A stretch of DNA of 64,000 nt from Ruegeria atlantica (GTDB lineage: Bacteria; Pseudomonadota; Alphaproteobacteria; Rhodobacterales; Rhodobacteraceae): positions 740,167 through 804,166 of the forward strand of contig NZ_WQFE01000001.1 of assembly GCF_013033965.1 (NCBI RefSeq), in the 5' to 3' direction. The notes under the pieces are model-generated. The model had not been told where the DNA came from and did no database searches. It saw only the letters and a list, made by a program, of their open reading frames with translations. Both the position numbers and the translations under genes were made by a program. Shown here in pieces: positions 61,501 to 64,000 of this stretch. Position 1 is the first letter of the stretch. Each line of letters starts with the position of its first letter.

Positions 61501-64000
61501 GGGTCTCCAACCCCGATGGCAGCACGCTGCACACGGTGACCAACCATGCTGGTGATCAAACGACGTTGCTCTCACAGACTACCGTTTCCCAAAGCGCGGA
61601 CCGGCGTCTGACGATCACAAACACGGATGCCAATGGCGATGGTGCAATGGATGTCACTCTGCGGTCGGAACAACATGCCGATGGCAGTAGGACCGAGCTT
61701 GAGACCCGGCTGAACGCTGATGGATCGACACGGTCTACCCAGACGACCAATGTCAGCGACGATAAGCTGACGGTCACGGTTGCAAGTGATCTCGATGGGA
61801 ATGGCACGGTTGATACTAGTTCCATCACTGACACGGTCCTGAATGCTGATGGTGGTCGGACCACGACCACCACTGTCAAAAACGGTAATGACAGCCTGCG
61901 CAGCCAGATGGTGACCACGGTCAGCGATGATGGGTTGGTATCCACTACGTCGGAAGACAAGGATGGGGATGGCACATCGGAACGTGTGGTGGCCTCCACT
62001 ACCGTGCTCAATGCCGTTGGGTCAAAGGCCACCACGCAGGATGTGAAGGCCAGTGACGGATCGCTGCTGTCGCGGACGCAGACCACTGTCAGCGATGACG
62101 GATTGACCATTGAGACCCGGGCAGATCGGGACGGGGATGAGACGGCGGATATCGTCACCTCCAGCGTGACCACTCTGAACGCGGATGGCGGGCGAACGGT
62201 TACGACCGAGGTTACAGATGTGACCGGTTCCAGTGACGCGCCGCGGTCGCGGACCGTTATCACCACCAGTGATGACGGCCGCGATGTTCTTGAGACAAGA
62301 GATGTGGATGGCGATGGCAATGCGGACCTGCACATTCACCGCGTTGTCGGGGATGACGGTCAGGTCACGGTAACGGAAACAAAGCTGGACGATACGGGCG
62401 CGACCCAGAGCCAGATGGTGTCGACCACCAGCGATGATGGGCTTGAGGACACAACCCGCTACGATGCGGATGGAAACGGGGCGTTTGAAAAGAGCATCGA
62501 CAGTACAACTGTGCTCAATGCGGATGGCTCCACCACAAGAACAGTGGAAGAGAAAACGGAGAACGGAACGGTGTATCGCCGCGCGGTCATCGAAACATCC
62601 CGTGACGGCCGGACCACAACAACCCGGGAGGACCGGGACAATGATGGCGATTATGACCTGACCGCCACCCGCTCCGTTGATCTGAATGCGGCAGGTGTCG
62701 AGACCACGACCGTAACCCGGACAGCGGCCAATGGCGCAACGCTCAGCTCGGACACAACCGTGGTCAGTGCGGATGAGCGCACCGTGACGCGCAGCATTGA
62801 TGCGGATGGCAATGGGGTGAATGACCAGGTCATCACTACAACCCTCGCAGATGATGGTACACAAACCAGCCAGACCCAGTCGTTCAACGACGCCGGTACT
62901 CTGATCGCCACGCAGGTCAGCACCGTCAGCGACGATGGCCTGACCACCACCTCCCGGACCGACCGAAACGGGGATGGCACGGACGAGTTGGTTGCAACGG
63001 CTACAACGGCACTTGCTGCAGATGGCAGCCGCACCACAACCACCAGCTACACCGATGGCGGTGGAGCGCTTCAGGCAAAGACAGTTGCGTCCACCAGTGA
63101 TGATGGGTTCAATTCCACCTGGACTGCGGATCTGGACGGCGATGGCACCAACGAGTTTGTAACCACCCGGGCCACCACCTTTGAGGCAGATGGCGACGTG
63201 GTGCAGACGGCGACAACCGTCAATAGCGCTGGCGCAACCATTGGAAGCGTCACCACCACAACTTCCGGAAACGGGCTTAACACGTCCGCCGTCACGGATC
63301 TGAACGGGGATGGCGCCACAGATCGGACCAGCACTATCGTGGAACAGGCTAGTGGTGCCTGGACCCAGACCGATAATCAGTTCGGGGCAAATGCGTCGCT
63401 GGTCCAATCCACCCAGACCTCTGAGGCAGCTGATGGGCGCACCCGGGCCACGCGCACGGATACGGATGGGGACGGCCACGCAGATCGAGCCGTCACCACG
63501 CATATCAACACAGATCAGGACGTCACAACGACGTATCGTGATCTGAACACACGTGGTTTTGCCACCAGTGTTGTCACCGAGGCTGAATCCGCAAACAAAG
63601 CCAAACGTTCCCTGGGTTTTGATCTGGATGGGGATGCGCAGAATGAGATTGTCTGGTCGTCTTACACGGAAACAAAACCCGGCGAATATCGCACGACATC
63701 CATGTGGCAGCACCATGGAGACAACCTCAGTTTCTTTGAGAAAGTCGTTGTTTCTCCGGACGGGCTGAACAAATGGGTGCACACGGACATTGATGGGGAT
63801 GGCGACATCGACAGCACCAGCTGGAGCAGAACCACACTCAATGATGATGGCAGTCAGACCAGTCGCACTGACGCATCTTACGCAGACGGCGACACGAAGG
63901 CGACGCTGGTGCGCGATATCAGTGCCGACGGGCGTACTGTTGCGGAAAGCCGCGATTACGATGGTGACGGAAAATGGGATGTGAAAACCCGTTCCGTGAC
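58530..64000 (+). CDS. giant repeat protein with HExxH region and calcium-binding repeats (partial, runs off the window)
   Basis: An open frame of at least 1823 codons with no stop to the window end. Its first 335 or so residues have AT-rich codons and a zincin-like HEFVH (residues 134-138) within VAHEFVHALTDLKDEHP. A Gly/Ser-rich linker follows (about 335-360), then an FrpC-like block, PIILDLDGSGVEIT, and several DADGDG-type loops up to about residue 560. After that come 56-residue repeats. No signal peptide is seen at the N-terminus, so type I secretion through a C-terminal signal is likely but lies outside the window. Confidence 0.78.
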   Translation, partial: MSDPLGIIGAGISALDSATSDGKIYGWVGSQSNPDQRITISVAYDRHSIEVPIADGIADAIMTLPESQTFRHMVAAHGPGSMQISVSSLESSVTGTFGYGSQHVMVIAARDIGTQYLSTDREVATFSVQHAVAHEFVHALTDLKDEHPLFNDVVNVVLAELQDQGFLQFGPPRLSYDAILEDSLQFSAQPPNYEQILDYIGLSNLRDLLPDDSEQAAGFVFGALEAQKFGSHSRDNGSIEFWSNGVSVGQTNATSYYSDGLLDNYGTVNANGHASVSLGGHVRALGDWLGLDGQFGIQGNFSKPGEGTKNDDDISIPDGLLEAVAEAINSQPEGPGSEGSSSSSSGDGNTGRSGGNAGTGLSGEDRPIILDLDGSGVEITQLSQSTVFVDSSGDGLKNQTAWAAAGNGVLFYDADGDGVISETREYVFTEWDLTATSDIEALRSVFDSNGDGVFDANDEKWSDFKVLVTLPDGSLVAKTLDELGITSIDLTADATNIELPDGSVITGQTTFTKSDGTTGTVADTTLVSNTQSYRIEESETIDTEGVRTHIQTGYGADGAISFVITSVTSADGTSIANSYDDNGDGVVDRLQTIVTVTNPDGSKSETVTNKAGSDAGSAVLVNATKTTTSADGKTVTIERDSTGGGWYDQTEVRTTHADDSMIIVTTDRGSDGSVIRSSTETVSADGLTRTDAIDEDGDGTVDLTISHVIVVNADGTRSETIRHLNEDGSLRSAVTESVSADGRTKTITRDLDGDGDADVQEELNITVNADKSTSSTVTVKNGDGSVRSTTTQNQSEDALTKTTTVDQDGDGDVDLTTVESTAIHGDDSRETVTTQTNTDGSVRGKVKVTLGSDKVSSETWIDHNQDGVFQSTDLSRSVTVDGTTGERTTTSWVRNADGSFSTKSISVTSEDGLVTNTSTDADGDGDTDRSISDVTVENADGTSTRTVTEKAQDGALISKQQSVTSADGLTVTTLSDIDGDGSWDGKSVSTRVSNPDGSTLHTVTNHAGDQTTLLSQTTVSQSADRRLTITNTDANGDGAMDVTLRSEQHADGSRTELETRLNADGSTRSTQTTNVSDDKLTVTVASDLDGNGTVDTSSITDTVLNADGGRTTTTTVKNGNDSLRSQMVTTVSDDGLVSTTSEDKDGDGTSERVVASTTVLNAVGSKATTQDVKASDGSLLSRTQTTVSDDGLTIETRADRDGDETADIVTSSVTTLNADGGRTVTTEVTDVTGSSDAPRSRTVITTSDDGRDVLETRDVDGDGNADLHIHRVVGDDGQVTVTETKLDDTGATQSQMVSTTSDDGLEDTTRYDADGNGAFEKSIDSTTVLNADGSTTRTVEEKTENGTVYRRAVIETSRDGRTTTTREDRDNDGDYDLTATRSVDLNAAGVETTTVTRTAANGATLSSDTTVVSADERTVTRSIDADGNGVNDQVITTTLADDGTQTSQTQSFNDAGTLIATQVSTVSDDGLTTTSRTDRNGDGTDELVATATTALAADGSRTTTTSYTDGGGALQAKTVASTSDDGFNSTWTADLDGDGTNEFVTTRATTFEADGDVVQTATTVNSAGATIGSVTTTTSGNGLNTSAVTDLNGDGATDRTSTIVEQASGAWTQTDNQFGANASLVQSTQTSEAADGRTRATRTDTDGDGHADRAVTTHINTDQDVTTTYRDLNTRGFATSVVTEAESANKAKRSLGFDLDGDAQNEIVWSSYTETKPGEYRTTSMWQHHGDNLSFFEKVVVSPDGLNKWVHTDIDGDGDIDSTSWSRTTLNDDGSQTSRTDASYADGDTKATLVRDISADGRTVAESRDYDGDGKWDVKTRSV
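60213..64000 (+). repeat. 56-residue (168-nt) tandem repeat array inside the giant gene
   Basis: The unit has the pattern TVSDDGL, then TTxxDxDGDGxxD (calcium-loop-like), then TTVLNADGS with a Thr-rich strand and a DGSLxS turn. Two neighbours start at 61920 and 62088, exactly 168 bp apart. Divergence between units is considerable, and some lack one loop residue. About 22 units fit in the window and more lie beyond. Confidence 0.8.

Noticed and set aside
62022..63782. 586-codon open frame on the minus strand
   Set aside because: It is the antisense shadow of the GC-rich repeats of the giant plus-strand gene, whose frame shows the regular DxDGDG pattern and no stop.
1..64000. CRISPR arrays
   Set aside because: No run of short identical direct repeats with regular spacers was seen; the repeats found are dispersed, coding, or leader cassettes.

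Overview
The window looks like chromosome of a marine alphaproteobacterium of the Rhodobacteraceae (Roseobacter group). This is inferred from moderately GC-rich DNA, two complete TRAP transporter operons, MocD/MocE-type oxygenase genes, a GDCCVxC-domain protein, a DUF1127 protein and many LysR, LacI and TetR regulators. No rRNA, no complete tRNA and no CRISPR array was seen.

Layout. 1-8162: a GDCCVxC protein, then a divergent amino-acid module. It holds a complete polar amino-acid ABC importer (minus strand) and a translationally coupled TetR regulator, arginine-type aminotransferase, 2-ketoarginine decarboxylase and dimethylargininase (plus strand); it reads as uptake and breakdown of arginine and N-methylated arginine. 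8163-13800: a lone tyrosine recombinase, a LysR regulator and small accessory genes (two methyltransferases, DUF2306 and DUF6326-like membrane proteins, VOC, GNAT). 14093-18704: an IS21 istB remnant, then five tandem genes that share one leader and one signal peptide but have different mature proteins; an AraC regulator sits inside the array. 19443-28818: a PanB-fold enzyme, MocE ferredoxin, MocD hydroxylase, two LacI regulators, a TRAP importer, a beta-hydroxyacid dehydrogenase and a TIM-barrel isomerase, probably for an O-methylated or polyhydroxylated compound.

29518-41525: an NMO/tautomerase/NTF2/GST operon with its LysR regulator; DJ-1/PfpI, DUF1992 and MarR genes; a TetR regulator with two nearly identical 42-bp palindromic operators; an MDR-type reductase followed by a lipoprotein and an outer-membrane barrel protein. 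41656-46297: a second TRAP operon with a ureohydrolase that lacks one metal ligand and a TauE-type exporter. 46298-58188 is accessory DNA: the 3' half of a tRNA-Arg gene, a family 2 glycosyltransferase, a secreted protein coupled to a TIR-STAND-transmembrane-WD40 protein, and a Tn3-type transposase with a short tyrosine recombinase.

58189-64000: a small AT-rich gene overlaps a giant open frame that runs off the window edge. The giant protein starts with a putative HExxH metallopeptidase region and a FrpC-like calcium-binding block, followed by many 56-residue repeats carrying DxDGDGxxD loops.

The observations most worth following are the leader/signal-peptide cassette array, the STAND protein that appears to place its WD40 region in the periplasm, the giant repeat protein with its coupled small gene, the methylarginine module, and the MocDE/PanB-like cluster with paired TGATA-N5-TATCA operators.
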